Assembly: GCA_001643675.2 (NCBI GenBank)
Contig: LSRY02000020.1
Location: 67,001-131,000 of the forward strand
DNA from: Monocercomonoides exilis
Taxonomy: Eukaryota; Preaxostyla; Oxymonadida; Polymastigidae
Direction: 5' to 3'
DNA length: 64,000 nucleotides
A model generated the notes under the pieces. That model searched no databases. It had not been told where the DNA came from and was given only the letters and a program-made list of their open reading frames with translations. The translations under genes were made by a program, and so were the position numbers. This document shows, one piece after another, positions 48,211-60,400 of this stretch (its first letter is position 1; each line of letters starts with the position of its first letter).

Positions 48211-49221
48211 GTGTCTCCATGAGTTGATCAAAAAAGCAAATTTTAACTCTTTGGTAAAAGAGTTACATTTATCTTTGCCTCCAATAAAATGGTTTGAGAT
48301 ATAAAGTTTTTTTTGAGCTTTTATCAAGATAATATTGCAGAAATCAAAATATATTGTCTATTGTGAAGAACAAATGAAGAAAATGTCACTGCGAGTTAAT
48401 TCAACAAAACATCCAGCTCGAAGTTTCATTTGTGAATGGTTTGTTCAAATGAAGTGATTTTCACGAACTGGTTTTCAGAAGTTAATAAAGAACATCACCT
48501 TTCGCATTTCATGTCTTCAGAAAATTCACCCTTCTTTGTTTGTTTTCGTCTCTTCGTTACATGAACAAATGAATTGAAGATTCAGCATCGATATACTTAT
48601 CTTCATAGAAATATTGCTTTCTAATTTTTCATTCAACCATCTCTTCTGAAAATGCAAATTAGCATTTATCCATTTCATCAACTTACGTGAAACATCAATC
48701 ATCTTCAACTTTGCTTCTTGAAAAATATTCATTATTTTCTCTGAAAATCCAACTGAACTCCCGACTAATGAATTTTTCACTGAAAACATTATGACAGAAG
48801 CAATATCTCTGAATGATACAAATACTCATTCATATATTGTTGAAAATAAAAATAGTGAAATCGAGAAATTTAAGATTTTCTGAACATTTTTTTGAAGCAT
48901 TCTTTTCGAATAAAGATATGAAAAATGTTGATTCGTGTCTTCTCCGAACTCTTATCCATTCTCTAAATACAGAATCCAGCTGGAGGTGAACAAACACATG
49001 AATCCATCGAATATTTGAAGATTAAAGATACTCAAAGATTGCCTAGACAGTTAATTTATTGTAGAGAATAATTTTTTTTTAAATTCAACCCATCCACGTA
49101 ATAATTATAAAACTTTGATCCATGTCATAAATCGTATCGAAAGAAAATATTATTAGTAATGATTGAAGTCTGTATATTTTTGTTGTTATTCAGATAAAAT
49201 GAAATGAATGAAGAATTAACC
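48211..49221. other. interior of the MULE-like element, no recognised gene
   Basis: Contains an 87-residue minus frame (48526-48789, with MNIFQEAKLKMIDVSRKLMK) of unknown origin that might be a fragment of a host gene. Otherwise AT-rich without recognisable features. Confidence 0.4.
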
Positions 49222-50830
49222 TCAAAAATGAACAAATAATCTATATTTTTCGTTTTGTTTCTTTTGCCAACAACGAAATTGTTGAGGTGGAGGAGTTAAG
49301 AGTGAGTGTAGCTGTGGGGGAGGTGAGGTGGAAGATGCTTTGGCTGTTGAGGGTGAGACTGGTGATTGCTGTGTGGTTGAGGGCGAGGGAGCCAGCAGTG
49401 ATGAAGAAGAGGGGGGTTGTGATTGATGATGAAGATGGGGTTGTTCCGGTGATGGTGGTTGTGTTGAGGTTGAGGGAAGGGGAGTTTTGGGAGAGGTGGA
49501 AGAAGATGGGGGTGATGTGATTTGTGGAGTTGTGGGCGATGGCGAGGGCAGAGACTGTGAGGGAGCCCTGGGTCTGTTGGAAGAGGGCAGAAGTGGCAGA
49601 TGGATCTGGTGAAGAAGATGCAGATGAAAATGATGAATATGATGAATATGATGATGATGACTGTGATGACTGTGATGACTGTGAATGTGAGTTTGGTGGT
49701 TGGGGAATGCCACTGGAGGCGATGGTGGTGGCATCTGTGCCATTTCCATTGATTTTTGTGTCAACCTCGCTAAAAGTGAGTGTTTGAATGGGAACAAATA
49801 TTGAGGTGAGGAGGGTGAGGGAAGCGTCTTGGAGGAGGGAAATGAAGCTATTGAGGGCATATTCGATGGTGGCACATGGGGTCTGTTGGGGCCTGCCACA
49901 TGCATCGATATCTGATCTTCCATTTGCAACAATTTTGTTTTGAGCGATGAGGGGGAGCCAGCCGTTGAACACATCACTATCAGCTGTGTAGTTGTTCCAG
50001 ACTCTTTTAGATGGAGTTGTTGATCCGCAATTCTCGAATGGGGATTGAGTGATGCTGTTTCCATTGAAGAACACATCATTCCCCCTGCCGTTTTTTGCTG
50101 TATTTCCATCAAAGAAACAAAAAGTGATAAATTTTGTTCCACTCATCCAGGAATAAGTTGCTGTGCAACACAGCGCAGCTCCTCCGTATGTGGAAGAAGC
50201 AGTCAGTTTATTATTTATAAATTGGCAATCATCAATCAAAAATTGATTTGGCTTCACTTGAGGAGGCCAATTGAATGTGAGAGCACCAGCAGAATCTCCA
50301 CCAGAATTTGAAATACACTTGCATTCGAAAAACAAAAATTGACCGTTTGAAGATAAGGTGCTGATAGCAAAAAACCAACCAGTTCCGCACCAGTTTGTGA
50401 TTGAACAACTTTCCACTCTGCTTTCTGAGAATGTCCAAACAGAATTTGATTGTGGATTCCATATTGCTGCTGCTCCTCCATGATATCCAGAACAATTTGT
50501 GAAATTGGATTGCATTATATTTAACTTTAACAAAAAAAAAAAAAAAAAAAAACAACGCTCCCCCATCCCAACTGCTTGAACAATAATTGAATGAGCACAA
50601 TGTGATGGCAAGATAAGAATTTACACTATCCACAGAAAGCGCTCCTCCTCGATTTCATCCGCTAGAAATATTTTCCCATTCGCACCACTCGAAGCGATGA
50701 CTGTTAACATCAAAGGAATGTAGTCTTCCAAGTTTCACTCTTTGAGTTTCGGAGCCGACATGTACAACAGCAGCATTTAACGAAGAGCATGCATTTTATA
50801 TGAAGTGGTTTGTTCTGAATAGAAGGATGA
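49222..50830 (-). pseudogene. decayed beta-helix-type surface-protein family member
   Basis: Reading minus from about 50830, one frame gives NAAVVHVGSETQRVKLGRL, then FEWCEWENISSG, an in-frame TGA, then NRGGALSVDS, then a T-run of about 20 (50528-50550) where the frame shifts. It then continues NFTNCSGYHGGAAAIWNP and CQFINNKLTASSTYGGAAL. The Gly/Asn/Cys-rich, repeatedly matched strands are typical of right-handed parallel beta-helix proteins. Downstream is the landmark DACGRPQQTPCATIEYAL, which from memory recurs in a very large family of secreted or surface proteins in Monocercomonoides. The tail (49241-49700) is Ser/Thr/Asn-rich. The internal stop and homopolymer frameshift mark it as a pseudogene. 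Confidence 0.65.
50528..50550. repeat. A/T homopolymer at a frame break
   Basis: A run of about 22 A on plus (T on minus) sits exactly where the beta-helix pseudogene changes frame, consistent with replication or sequencing slippage. Confidence 0.7.
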
Positions 50831-51278
50831 ATCGATTAAGGCGTGAGGGATCTCTGACATAGAAGCAATTCAATAAAAAATCGATATTAAAATGGATTAA
50901 TGGGATATGAAAATTTGATTCAGAAATTATTCCTTTCTAAAATTATTCTCGTTAAATCTCTAATAGAAAATATAAAAGAGCGCTTGAAAAGAATAAGTTT
51001 TCTTATTTATTAATTATGAAAAACAAAAAAAAACAAAAAAAAAAAAAAAAAAACCACTGACGTGGAAATTCGTTCCTGACGGACGTGAAGACAAAACTCA
51101 CCTCACGTCACACAGGTTTATATGTGACTATTTTTGAAGTCATCTTTTTTCATGCAAAATTTTCTGTTCGAAAATTTCACTTGAATAATAACAAAAGAAC
51201 TCTGAAAAGTGAAAATACTTATTTTTGATATCTTCATTATACATCTGTGACCTGACAAATAACTTGAAGCCTCGTCTG

Positions 51279-51316
51279 TCAAAAAAAAAAAAAAAAAAAG
51301 AAAAAAGAAAAAGAAA

Positions 51317-51347
<31 letters not shown>

Positions 51348-51350
51348 TAT
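51279..51350. repeat. A-rich GAAAAA microsatellite
   Basis: A run of A followed by tandem GAAAAA units just outside the right end of the MULE-like element. Confidence 0.8.
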
Positions 51351-51439
51351 TTTGTATTAATATTAAATAAACAATTGCAAAAACTTCCAAAGACTTTTCA
51401 AAGCAAATTGGAAAAGATATGTTGATAGGATCTGTAATA

Positions 51440-51530
51440 TCTTGTCGTTTTTTCTCTTTTGTCAGTGACCGTCAGTGACCGTCAGTGACTGTCCACGACA
51501 AATTGTGACAAAATTATTCCTCAATTGACA
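51440..51530 (+). repeat. tandem GTCAGTGACC repeats
   Basis: GTCAGTGACC occurs in direct tandem copies (near 51461-51495), followed by GTCCACGACAAATTGTGACA. The motif resembles the subterminal repeats of the neighbouring MULE-like element, so this may be the end of another element. No partner end was established. Confidence 0.5.
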
Positions 51531-51634
51531 TTTCGTGTCAAATAAAATAAATATTGGGAACTTGATCACATAAGAAAAAAATTCAATTTTTTCAAAATAA
51601 TAAGAATTATTACATGAAGATTTTCATATTAATA

Positions 51635-51994
51635 ACAGATATCGCACAAAATACCGGACAAGGTCCATATCTCAATAACCTCAAGAAGAAAAATTCTGTT
51701 CATTTTCCTCAAAATATATCTCATCAATGCAAACTCACGTGCCATACCAGACTTTTAAAATCGCCTCATTCGTACTCAGAGAAAATTATTTTTTATATTT
51801 CGGAGTAATAGGATTTCAAGTTTCTCCGAAATATAAAAAATAATTTTCTCTGAGTACGAATGAGGCGATTTTAAAAGTCTGGTATGGCACGTGAGTTTGC
51901 ATTGATGAGATATATTTTGAGGAAAATGAACAGAATTTTTCTTCTTGAGGTTATTGAGATATGGACCTTGTCCGGTATTTTGTGCGATATCTGT
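51635..51994. repeat. perfect 171-bp inverted repeat with 18-nt spacer
   Basis: Bases 51635-51805 and 51824-51994 are reverse complements with no mismatch seen over 171 positions; the spacer is 51806-51823. The arms contain no recognisable gene, and no target duplication flanks them. A transcript would fold into a long hairpin. Confidence 0.9.
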
Positions 51995-52212
51995 GTTGTT
52001 GTATAAAAATTGTAAAATCGTTGCGCATTACCCATTTTGACAAGTCCTAAATATCTTGTCAGTCATTTTGTCATTTTTTCAATTTTCTCTTGTCATGTCA
52101 CAGAGGTGTAATCTTCATCTTTATTTCAGCTCACACTTTTGTTTTTAAAATGGATATGATGAAACTTATCATTAAAATACAAAATCTGGATTAAATTACA
52201 AACAACCTTTGA

Positions 52213-52262
52213 ATAATTAACACTGCGAAAAAATTTATGATTTCAAAAATAATCAGACATAT
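52213..52262 (-). mobile_element. MITE terminal fragment
   Basis: The stretch around TTTATGATTTCAAAAATAATCAGAC matches the right end of MITE copy C with a few substitutions. No left partner was found about 255 bases upstream, so this is a truncated copy. Confidence 0.6.
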
Positions 52263-52669
52263 TTCCTTTAAAAGCACACTGTTTTTAAATTATTTGGAAT
52301 CTTCTTTTATAATTTCGTGTTTTTGCAAATTTAATGAAGAATGATAAAAATAGAATTCACTTTTTTCATTTCACTTTTTGAATTTCAAAAACATGGTGGC
52401 AAATATGGACTTTCAAGCTTTTTTTGAACAAAGAAAGAAAATTTTGTTTCACTTATAACATTATTAAACTTTCTCAGATTTCAAAAAAATTATGATTTTA
52501 ATAACTGTAAACAAACATCATTGATGTGATCACAAAATGTTTTGTAATCTCACATGTATTTTATACAATAAACCCATTTTTTAAACATATTTCCAGATCA
52601 CAAAAAGCGTATCAGAAGTGCATAATTTTTTCTTAGAAAATGCTTGCGGCTAAATATTTTGTCACATTT

Positions 52670-52926
52670 GTGTGATGATTTTTGAATAATTGTTTTCTCT
52701 TACAAAAATTTCTGTTTTATTATTCACTTTATATATCGAAAAACATACGCTGAAAAGTTGCAACTCTTTTTTAAAAATATATTTTTCTTGAGCATAATTT
52801 CGAACATCTTCATTTGAAACAATTGTAATGTTTTTTTCTTTTGTATGAATAAACTGTCTCCAAAGATATCAAGTCTGTGAAGAATCAACACTCCAACAAA
52901 AGTTACGATTTCTAAAATAATCACCT
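52670..52926 (-). mobile_element. MITE copy D, about 257 bp
   Basis: The left end GTGTGATGATTTTTGAA and the right end TTTCTAAAATAATCACC are diverged versions of the terminal repeats of copies A and C. The internal segment before the right end (AACACTCCAACAAAAGTTACG) also matches copy C. More diverged than A or C, hence an older insertion. Confidence 0.65.
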
Positions 52927-54082
52927 CGTCTCGTGAAATTTAATAAGTTCTAATGAAATTTTGATGAAAATGAATATTTTCATTTTCACCGGAAATTTTT
53001 ACGAAAGGATATTTCAAAAAATTATATTTTGGAAATTTGGTACTTTTTTTTTTTTTTCACTTTTTAATATTCAATTTGATAAGTTTGAAAATTGGTTTTC
53101 ATAATTTTTGTAATTAATTATGAAAAAAAACATTTTTAATGAAAAATATAAACAAATTTGAATGTTTGAAATCATAACATTCAGAAATGTCGAATCCCTA
53201 AAAATATAACATTGTTGAAATAAGTCGTATTTGGTTTTTTCATTTCGTTATGCATTATTTTTTTTTTAATATTTTTTATAAGTTACACCAATAATTATTC
53301 AAAGTCGAAATTTTTCATTCGAAGTCGAAAAAGTTTCAATCAAAATAGAAATTTTAATAATCAAGAACATATGTTTCCCAATGAAAAATCAATTGAAGAA
53401 AAATATTGTTCTTTTGTTTTTGTGAATATTATTGGCAATGTTTGTGTTGTTGTTTTCTACTAATTTTGAAGAATTCGAACAAAAATAAAGTCTGAAACAA
53501 ACTCCAAACAAAATTCAAGACATTTGTTTTTTTCAATAAGAAATAAGTTTTTTGTAATGAAAAAACACGAAATGAGAAAGCCAATACTGTATTCATCATT
53601 CTTCAAAAAATAAGTGAAAAAACAATATTTTTCTTTCGCAAATTTTCTGTGAAAAAGAATGCTTTCAATTGAAAATAGATAAAAATATGTTAGAATTCAT
53701 ATCATGTTTTGAATTTGCAATTGTTCAAAAAGAATAACAAAAATATTACAGAAAAGAGATAAAAATTCATTAAAATAGCAAACATCATTGATATTTCAAT
53801 AATTTAATTGTTTTTTGACTTTTATTGATTTTTGTCAACTTTTTGAAAATTTGAAGTTTTTCGAATTTTCGATTTTGCTTGAAAGTTTTTCGAATTTGAA
53901 TTATTCTTGGTGTGTTATTCTGAAATTAAGATTAAACCGGAAATACATTAACAATATGAACTTAATGTGTTTCATATGTATTGTAGGAAAAATGAAAAAA
54001 AAATTACTTTTTTGTTAAAAATTTTTTACACAAAAAAATGTAATTATGAGAAAAGATCATAAGTGAACATTAAATATTTCTA
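52927..54082. other. intergenic, very AT-rich, no feature seen
   Basis: About 1.2 kb between the last MITE and the receptor-like gene. Only composition-driven frames. Confidence 0.5.
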
Positions 54083-55782
54083 ATGGACAGCAGAAATATC
54101 AAACAAAATTATGCAGTTATGTGCATAGAATCAAAATATTGCAGGCCAGTGTTTCTAACATTATTCCTCATCTTTCTTGCTGCATTGACTATTGTTTGAC
54201 ATTTTGAGTATTTTATTTTAAATACAAATGAAAAATGATTATTTCCTTACAATTTTACAACAGGGAATTGGGTGTCTAACTATTATGTTACCAAAAAAAT
54301 TTGAATACCTTTATGAATCCACTTGGAAATGTGATTTGCCAACAGATTCCTTCAATCCAGAAATCTGTCACGGAGTTGATATTTTTCACGATCCATTTGC
54401 AACAATTTCAGGATCTGCAGACCCAGATAAAGTGAAATATAACTTGATGCTTAGTCTTCGCCCGAAAAGTGCTGCTAAAGAAATTGGTTTAAATTTTCAA
54501 ATGCCAATGCACATAAATCTATTACATCCGAATGGCAATTACATCAACGACACAAGGAATCTGACGTTTAATTGCAATCCTCGTGGTGATTGTGGTGAAA
54601 TTATGCTATTTCAATTTCATCAGATAAAGTATAGTTTCTTTATAGAAGTTGCAAATAAAACATTTGCAAAAGAAGTTCAGGAATTCATTGGAGATGCAGA
54701 GCTTGTATGGAGAAATGATAATCCAAAATACGAAGGAATTGCAGTTTGTATTCTTTGTTCTTCCAAAATAAATACGCTTCAACAAATCTATTTCTTTATC
54801 AATAAACTAGTGCATTTTCCGTTATGTCGGCCTTGGGATAACTTTAATTTTGCTTATTGTCTTTTGGGTGCAAACAGGAAGACAGCAGTATAAAACGTCT
54901 GCAGAACAGCGCTGGATTATGTACTTCATGATTGCAACAATTGTGATGGACAATCCGTTGTTTGGATTTATTTTAATATATCGTGGCGGTGTTTTCTCAA
55001 TAATTGATAACATCCTCAATGTGATTGGAGTTTGCTTCTTGATGCTGTATCCTCTTGTTGCGTTAGGAGGATTTATCACTACGAAAATGACATGCCGCGG
55101 GTTTTTCTTTCCGAGATGCATCCTCATTCTGGTTTACGGAGCAATGCTTCTTGTTGTGAATATCTATCAAACTATAAAATCCATTAAATATCCTACAACC
55201 ACTCTTCGAGATGTGCCTGGATATTTCGTTTTCAACTTCATTGCTATCTTTCTGTACATTATATGGTTAATATGGTTTCTCTACAACCTTATTCGTGTAT
55301 TTGTTGTCACAAAACAGCATCCACGAGCAATCAAGGGTAGATACAGAGCAGTCATTTGCTTTGTTGTTCTCTTCAGTCTGGGATTCCATGTGCTGGTGAC
55401 AATCGAGTCATTTGATTTTAGCATTTTCTCCGGAATAAATCCTGTGGCGAAGGTTTGGGTAGCTAACTGCTTCTGCTGGATGATGGCAATCGTGTTTATG
55501 CCAACACGTGCCGAGCGAATGACCAGCACAACAATTGAAGGCGCAATGCATCCAAAGCAAAGGAATGTCAGAGAATCGATCGTGAGGTCGGCTATTGAAG
55601 AGGTGACGGTCGATGACGAGGGAGAGCCGGTGGTGTACAGAGAACAGATCAACGAGATTGGACCAGGAGGAAGAGAAGGGAAGGAGAAGAAGAGCCCAAC
55701 TGGAACTGAAGCCAATGAGAGAGAAAAAGTTATCGAGTTAGAACCAGACTTTGGAGAGAACGACCCAACAGCAAACATTTAA
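54083..55782 (+). CDS. Wntless/TMEM181-like (GOST-type) seven-helix protein, 3 exons
   Basis: Exons 54083-54193, 54264-54743 and 54811-55782 join in phase 0 to 520 residues. The N-terminal helix (PVFLTLFLIFLAALTI) acts as a signal anchor. A lumenal domain of about 190 residues with Cys and NDT/NKT glycosylation-type sites follows, then seven hydrophobic helices starting at YVGLGITLILLIVFW. The link SAEQRWIMYFMIATIVMDNP resembles the conserved EQ.W...L...L...NDP segment of TMEM181 and Wntless. These proteins act as cargo carriers or receptors in the secretory pathway. The C-terminal 110 residues are charged (Glu/Lys-rich) and cytosolic. The start is the first ATG continuous with the first helix. 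Confidence 0.75.
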
Positions 55783-56229
55783 CTGAAAACACAGATGCAA
55801 TCCCAACTATTAACTCTTTCAATTATTTGTGATCTGCTTTAAGTCAGTTGTTTTTCTGTAGCTTATATTATCATTCTTGATTTCTCTTTGATTTCCCATA
55901 ATCTGCTTTTATTTCTTTTTAAGCATTTTTTGAGATTGCGGAGATTCTTCGTTCTTTTCTCCCTTCAGAAATAAAAGTTTATTAGAGAAATTTCTTTTCA
56001 TTTCTTTTCATTTCTATATTTTTATATGTGTATACTTCATTATTTCCTCTGAGAGAAAAAGTTAATGTTTCTGCCTGCAGCACGTCATTTACTACCAACA
56101 ACTTGTCTATTTCATGTTTTTGACATCTTTTTTTTCAGTTTTTCCCAGAAGCAGATGAAGAATAGAAAATATTCAAATATTGAATAAATATTTTATTTTG
56201 TTAATTTTGTAATTATGAAACACTAAAAA
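55783..56229. other. intergenic between convergent genes
   Basis: T-rich 3' flanks of the receptor-like gene and the phosphoesterase. No other feature seen. Confidence 0.5.
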
Positions 56230-57304
56230 TTACAGAGGTAAAGGCCAAACTTGAACCAACCTAAAAATAAGAACAAATAAAGAGTTGTTAAAAAAGAAAT
56301 TAAGTTAAACAAGAACACAATCCAAATTGAAGAAAAAAATAAACATCTACATACCGAGGCTCAAATTCTCCAACTTTACCCTCCTTATGACTTCCCAATG
56401 AATTTTGCACATATCTTATTCCTTCAATCGTAACATCCTTGTTTACATGAGTATGACCAAAGCAATGTACACATGAGCCAAGACATCTAATTTGCTTTTC
56501 CAATTCACGAGATCCAGAAACGTGCTTCAAAAACTTTCGCTTACCTTCATATGGAGGCAGCAATTCGCTACGAGGGACCATATGCGAAAAAGAAATTATT
56601 GGAGATGCATCCATTAAATCAAATTCATTTATAAAACTTTCATTTCGTTCATATAATTTCATAGGAGCCGAATCATGCGGCCATTTACAATAATATAAAT
56701 CTGACCATCCTTTAAATAATTGTATATCCTCGTTTGATAACTCAACATCTTGTGCAAACGATGAATCGTACCATGAAAATAATGGAACAATCCAAACACC
56801 ACTAACAATTTCTGGCTTTGTCTTAACTCCTATTTCTTGACACACATTTAGTAGTGCATCTATCTATCAAAGTGAAAAATGAAAACAACAAAATATAAAA
56901 AAAGAAAAAACCCAAAAACTAATGAACAAACTTTCTTTTCAGAATCTTCAAATATTCCATCTATAATCCAGATATCATGATTTCCGGGTGTAAAAAACAC
57001 ATTCCTTTGATGCAAAAAAGTAATTAAGCAAAAAATATCAATGAAAGACAACAAAAAACTGCAAACTTAAACTTTCTTTTAAGCATCATTAAACATTTTT
57101 TTGTCTCTGAAAGATCATGAGAAATATCTCCAGCTATAATCTGAATTTAAAGTCATTAAAAACCGCAAATTAAAAAAAAGAAGATTCATGTGGAGTCGGA
57201 CAAACTAAAGTATCAAATTCATGACTCGGAATGGCTTCAAGCCATTTCAAATTTTGTAAATAATTTATGTGTAAATCAGATAAAAGAAACACTTTTTCGC
57301 TCAT
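56230..57304 (-). CDS. calcineurin-like metallophosphoesterase, 5 exons
   Basis: Exons 57304-57206, 57140-57067, 57004-56932, 56863-56355 and 56260-56230 join in phase to 261 residues. Metal-binding motifs of the superfamily appear in order: LLSDLHINY (D-x-H), IIAGDISHD (GD), TPGNHDIWI (GNHD), ISFSHMVPR (H), and CFGHTHVNKD (GHTH). The last exon contributes only ten residues (ending LVQVWPLPL), and its splice replaces an otherwise hydrophobic read-through. Cytosolic by absence of signal or membrane segments in the chosen start. Substrate unknown; the layout is of the plant/protist single-domain type. Donors are GTTTGT, GTTTGC, GTTTGT and GTATGT. Confidence 0.88.
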
Positions 57305-57422
57305 ATAGTTAAAAAATAAAACAATAAAAAATACAGGATCAAATAACAAAAGAAAAATGATCCTATCCCACACACTTTTTTATTCTATTAACCAATTCTG
57401 TGCATTGAGCACATTAGAGTTG
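57305..57422. promoter_or_regulatory. 118-bp divergent promoter region
   Basis: Lies between the start codons of the phosphoesterase (minus) and ATG9 (plus). No core motif recognised. The ATG9 start is the first suitable ATG and could move if a further upstream exon exists. Confidence 0.4.
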
Positions 57423-60400
57423 ATGGGAAACATAACTTTTGAAAATTGGTATATTAAAGATAGTCCAACAGGAAAATATATAGACGATTCATTTTTCCGT
57501 GATGTTTGTAATTTTATTTAAGAAATTTGTTTTGTTGCTGTTAAAATACTATGCCTTTGCGTTTAGAGTTATGAATATCATCACCGACGAGGATTTTACT
57601 CTAGCATTGCATCATATGCAGTTAGATGGCTGTATGATTTATTTTCATTTTTTAAAAAAACATTTTTAACATTTATCAAATTGTAAGTTCGGACATGTTT
57701 ATATTTGGAATACTGCTTCTTTTCTTAACATTTACAAATTGGGAAGGATTGTACAATTGTGCGAGAGATTCAGAGCTTCCATGTGATGATATATTTCGAT
57801 TCAGAATATATCCAATGTATGATATTTGATTAATTTTTCAATTCTTCATGAAAAATTGCAGGACTGGATTAATTGTCGCATTTTTGTTTTTTGCATTCAT
57901 AGGATCTTTTTGTTGGAATTTTTGTATCCTTATCAACCGAATTATAGCATTTAGCGCAATCAGACGTATATTATCACATGACCTGAAGCTTCGTGATGTG
58001 TGAAAAATTAACTTTGTGATTTTTTTAAAAAAGGACGTTTGCATACGCTTTTTAATACAAAAGGCGGATCTCCGTGCAATGTCCTTCGAGTTATTACTCC
58101 CTGATCTTCTTTCATACTGCAAGCTTAAGGGATTGGAGGTTGATGCGCACATGTTCCTTAATTGTGTTATGCGAGCAGAGAATTGCCTGAACAAGTTTTA
58201 TTCGGCTGCAATGGTGAACGATGAGGATATTCATCAATTTCCTCGCGATTTATACAAGTCAAGTGTGGACGTTTCTTAAATTTTGTTGAAATAAAACACT
58301 TTCACATTATTTAATAAAAATGCTTTATATATTTTTTCCCCTCAACACACGACGATGCATTCCGTTGATCAAAATGCTATTTGCATACACAGTCATCGTT
58401 AGGCATCGTCCGCAGTCATCAGAATTTATGGACGAAGTTATAACTCGCTTCCTGCTGAAGCCTTTGCTATCACAAATAGGACCAGTTTGCGATGATATTC
58501 TAATGTTTTACTAATCAAAATTTACTTTAACTTTTTGACAAATTTTTTAAAAATCATTCATAAATCCATATTTCTATGTTTTGTTATTGCACCTTAGGAA
58601 TATTCTCAAAAGACAAAAGAAAAGCTGGCAAAAAAGTATTCAAAATTCTTCTTCTTCATTTTTTTATCGATTTTATTTGTATTTTTTTATTAAAATCTAT
58701 GTTGCATATTCATTCTGCTCATAATTACTTTTCAATGGGCTTTTTTTCTAACAGTGTCAGAAAAAGAATGCTCATCGTCGGATTTCTGCTGCTTCTTGCC
58801 AGTCCCGTTTTCTTTGTGCTATTTTTGATGAAATTTGTATTTACACACGGACAAGTTTGCAAGTTAATCTCTTTCCTCACAAATAAAAAGTACAAATAAA
58901 AATCTTTAAATTCTTTCTTTCTTTTTTATAAAATTTCTTTATTTCTTTATTTTCCATTCACTTTTCTTACCTGCTTTTCATCCCTATCCCCTTCCCCCTT
59001 CCCCCTTCCCCCTCCTTCCCTCCTTCTTTCCCTTCAAAAAACCTCCCCAGGAGATCCGCAGCAGCCCTGGGACGCTCCTCTCCCGCCACTGGAACCGCAC
59101 GACGCGGTGGAAGTTCCGCCTCTACAACGAGCTCGACCACATCGCCATGCAGCGCTTGTCAGCCTCGTCTGCTGCTGCTGAAAAATACCTCGCCTCTTCT
59201 GAGTCGCACACCATCCGCTTCCTCGCGCAGTTCTGTGTGCTTGTCGTAGGCGCCTTCCTCGTCTGCATCTTCCTCCTCACCATCGTCGTCGGTGACAAAG
59301 TGCTCTACAAAATCTCCCTCTTCCACCAAACGCTCTTTTACATCGCTGGAATCGCTGGGGCTGCGTATGTGGTGCTGAAGGGGATGGCAAAGACAGACGA
59401 GGAAGTCGAAGAAGACCCAAAAAGACACATCAAAGAAATAGCTGAGCAGACTTACTTCCTTCCAGGGCTATTTTCAGAGGCATACGAAATCGACCAGCTC
59501 GATCTCTTTCTGACAATCAGAAAGAACTTCGCAAAAATGTCGGGGGATTTTTATGAGGGGAAAACAGAACAAGGAGAATTGATACAGTTCGAGGCTCCTC
59601 ATATTCTTCCTCCTCCTCCTTCTTCATCTTCCTCTTCATCGTCCTCTTCCTCTTCAATATCTTCAATATCTTCCGCTTCTTCTTCTTCTTCCTCCTCCTC
59701 TTCTTCTTCCTCATTGTCATCATCATCCTCCAACATTACTTCTCCCTCTCTTGTCTCCTCAGCCTCTGAAACACTCGAAGCAGTTCCAGGAAGGCCCCGC
59801 CAGGCGAAGTCAGCACTGCAGCTGATGCCATTCTATCCATATGCCAAGTACTCTCCTGAAGAGGCAGCAACACGCTCTGATTCTGCGCTGAATGCGATGG
59901 ACAGCAGAAGAGGCAGAAAGGATGGGCAGGCAGAAGCAGCAGATGAAAGAACACTGCAACACAATGAGAATGGTGGAAGACTGGGCAATGGAGAGGCATA
60001 TTCAGAGGAGGAACGAGAGGAAGAAGGAGAAGACGAAGGGGAGCTGTCTTTGTCGAAAAGCAGTCGGTCAGCCAATCTGTTGGAAAATGGAGGCGAATGG
60101 CAGAGCGATGGCGATCGTGTTTTGATTGAAATGACCGAAGACCAGCCAGAACACAGACGAGAGTTGAATTCACACAGCATTCTGCCCACCGCCGACGACG
60201 AAGACAACGCCGATGCAGCGCAGCTGATGCTTCTGTCTCTTGTGACTGCGTCGAAAGAGGCAGATGAAAGTGCTCTGATGATCAACAGCGCAAGCGACTA
60301 TGTGACGATTTCGAGGGCAGCCAGCTTCAGCACAGAAGGAGGAGGAGGGGGAATGGGAGGAGGAGGAGAAGGAGGAAGAAGCAGCAGCACACTGAAAGGG

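Larger units (their letters stand above)
47912..51119 (-). mobile_element. Mutator-like (MULE-type) element, 3.2 kb, 10-bp target duplication
   Basis: The left end AAACCTGTGTGACGTAA and the right end (inverted AAACCTGTGTGACGTGA) match at 16 of 17 bases. The direct repeat ATATGTGACT lies immediately outside on both sides (47902-47911 and 51120-51129). Target duplications of 9-10 bp are typical of Mutator-like elements. Inside the ends are several GACGT/TGACGG motifs. No transposase frame is present; the main content is a decayed beta-helix-family gene on minus. Superfamily assignment rests on duplication length and layout only. Confidence 0.7.

Noticed and set aside
48526-48789. 87-residue frame inside the MULE-like element as a gene
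   Set aside because: Not recognised, short and without exon partners; kept only as a possible captured fragment in the region note.
51614-51808. 64-residue frame in the left arm of the palindrome
   Set aside because: Lies wholly within one arm and its tail; no homology, and the other arm would encode its antisense. Not treated as a gene.
52724-52924. 66-residue minus frame within MITE copy D
   Set aside because: Lies inside a non-coding repeat; equivalent frames are not conserved in copies A and C.
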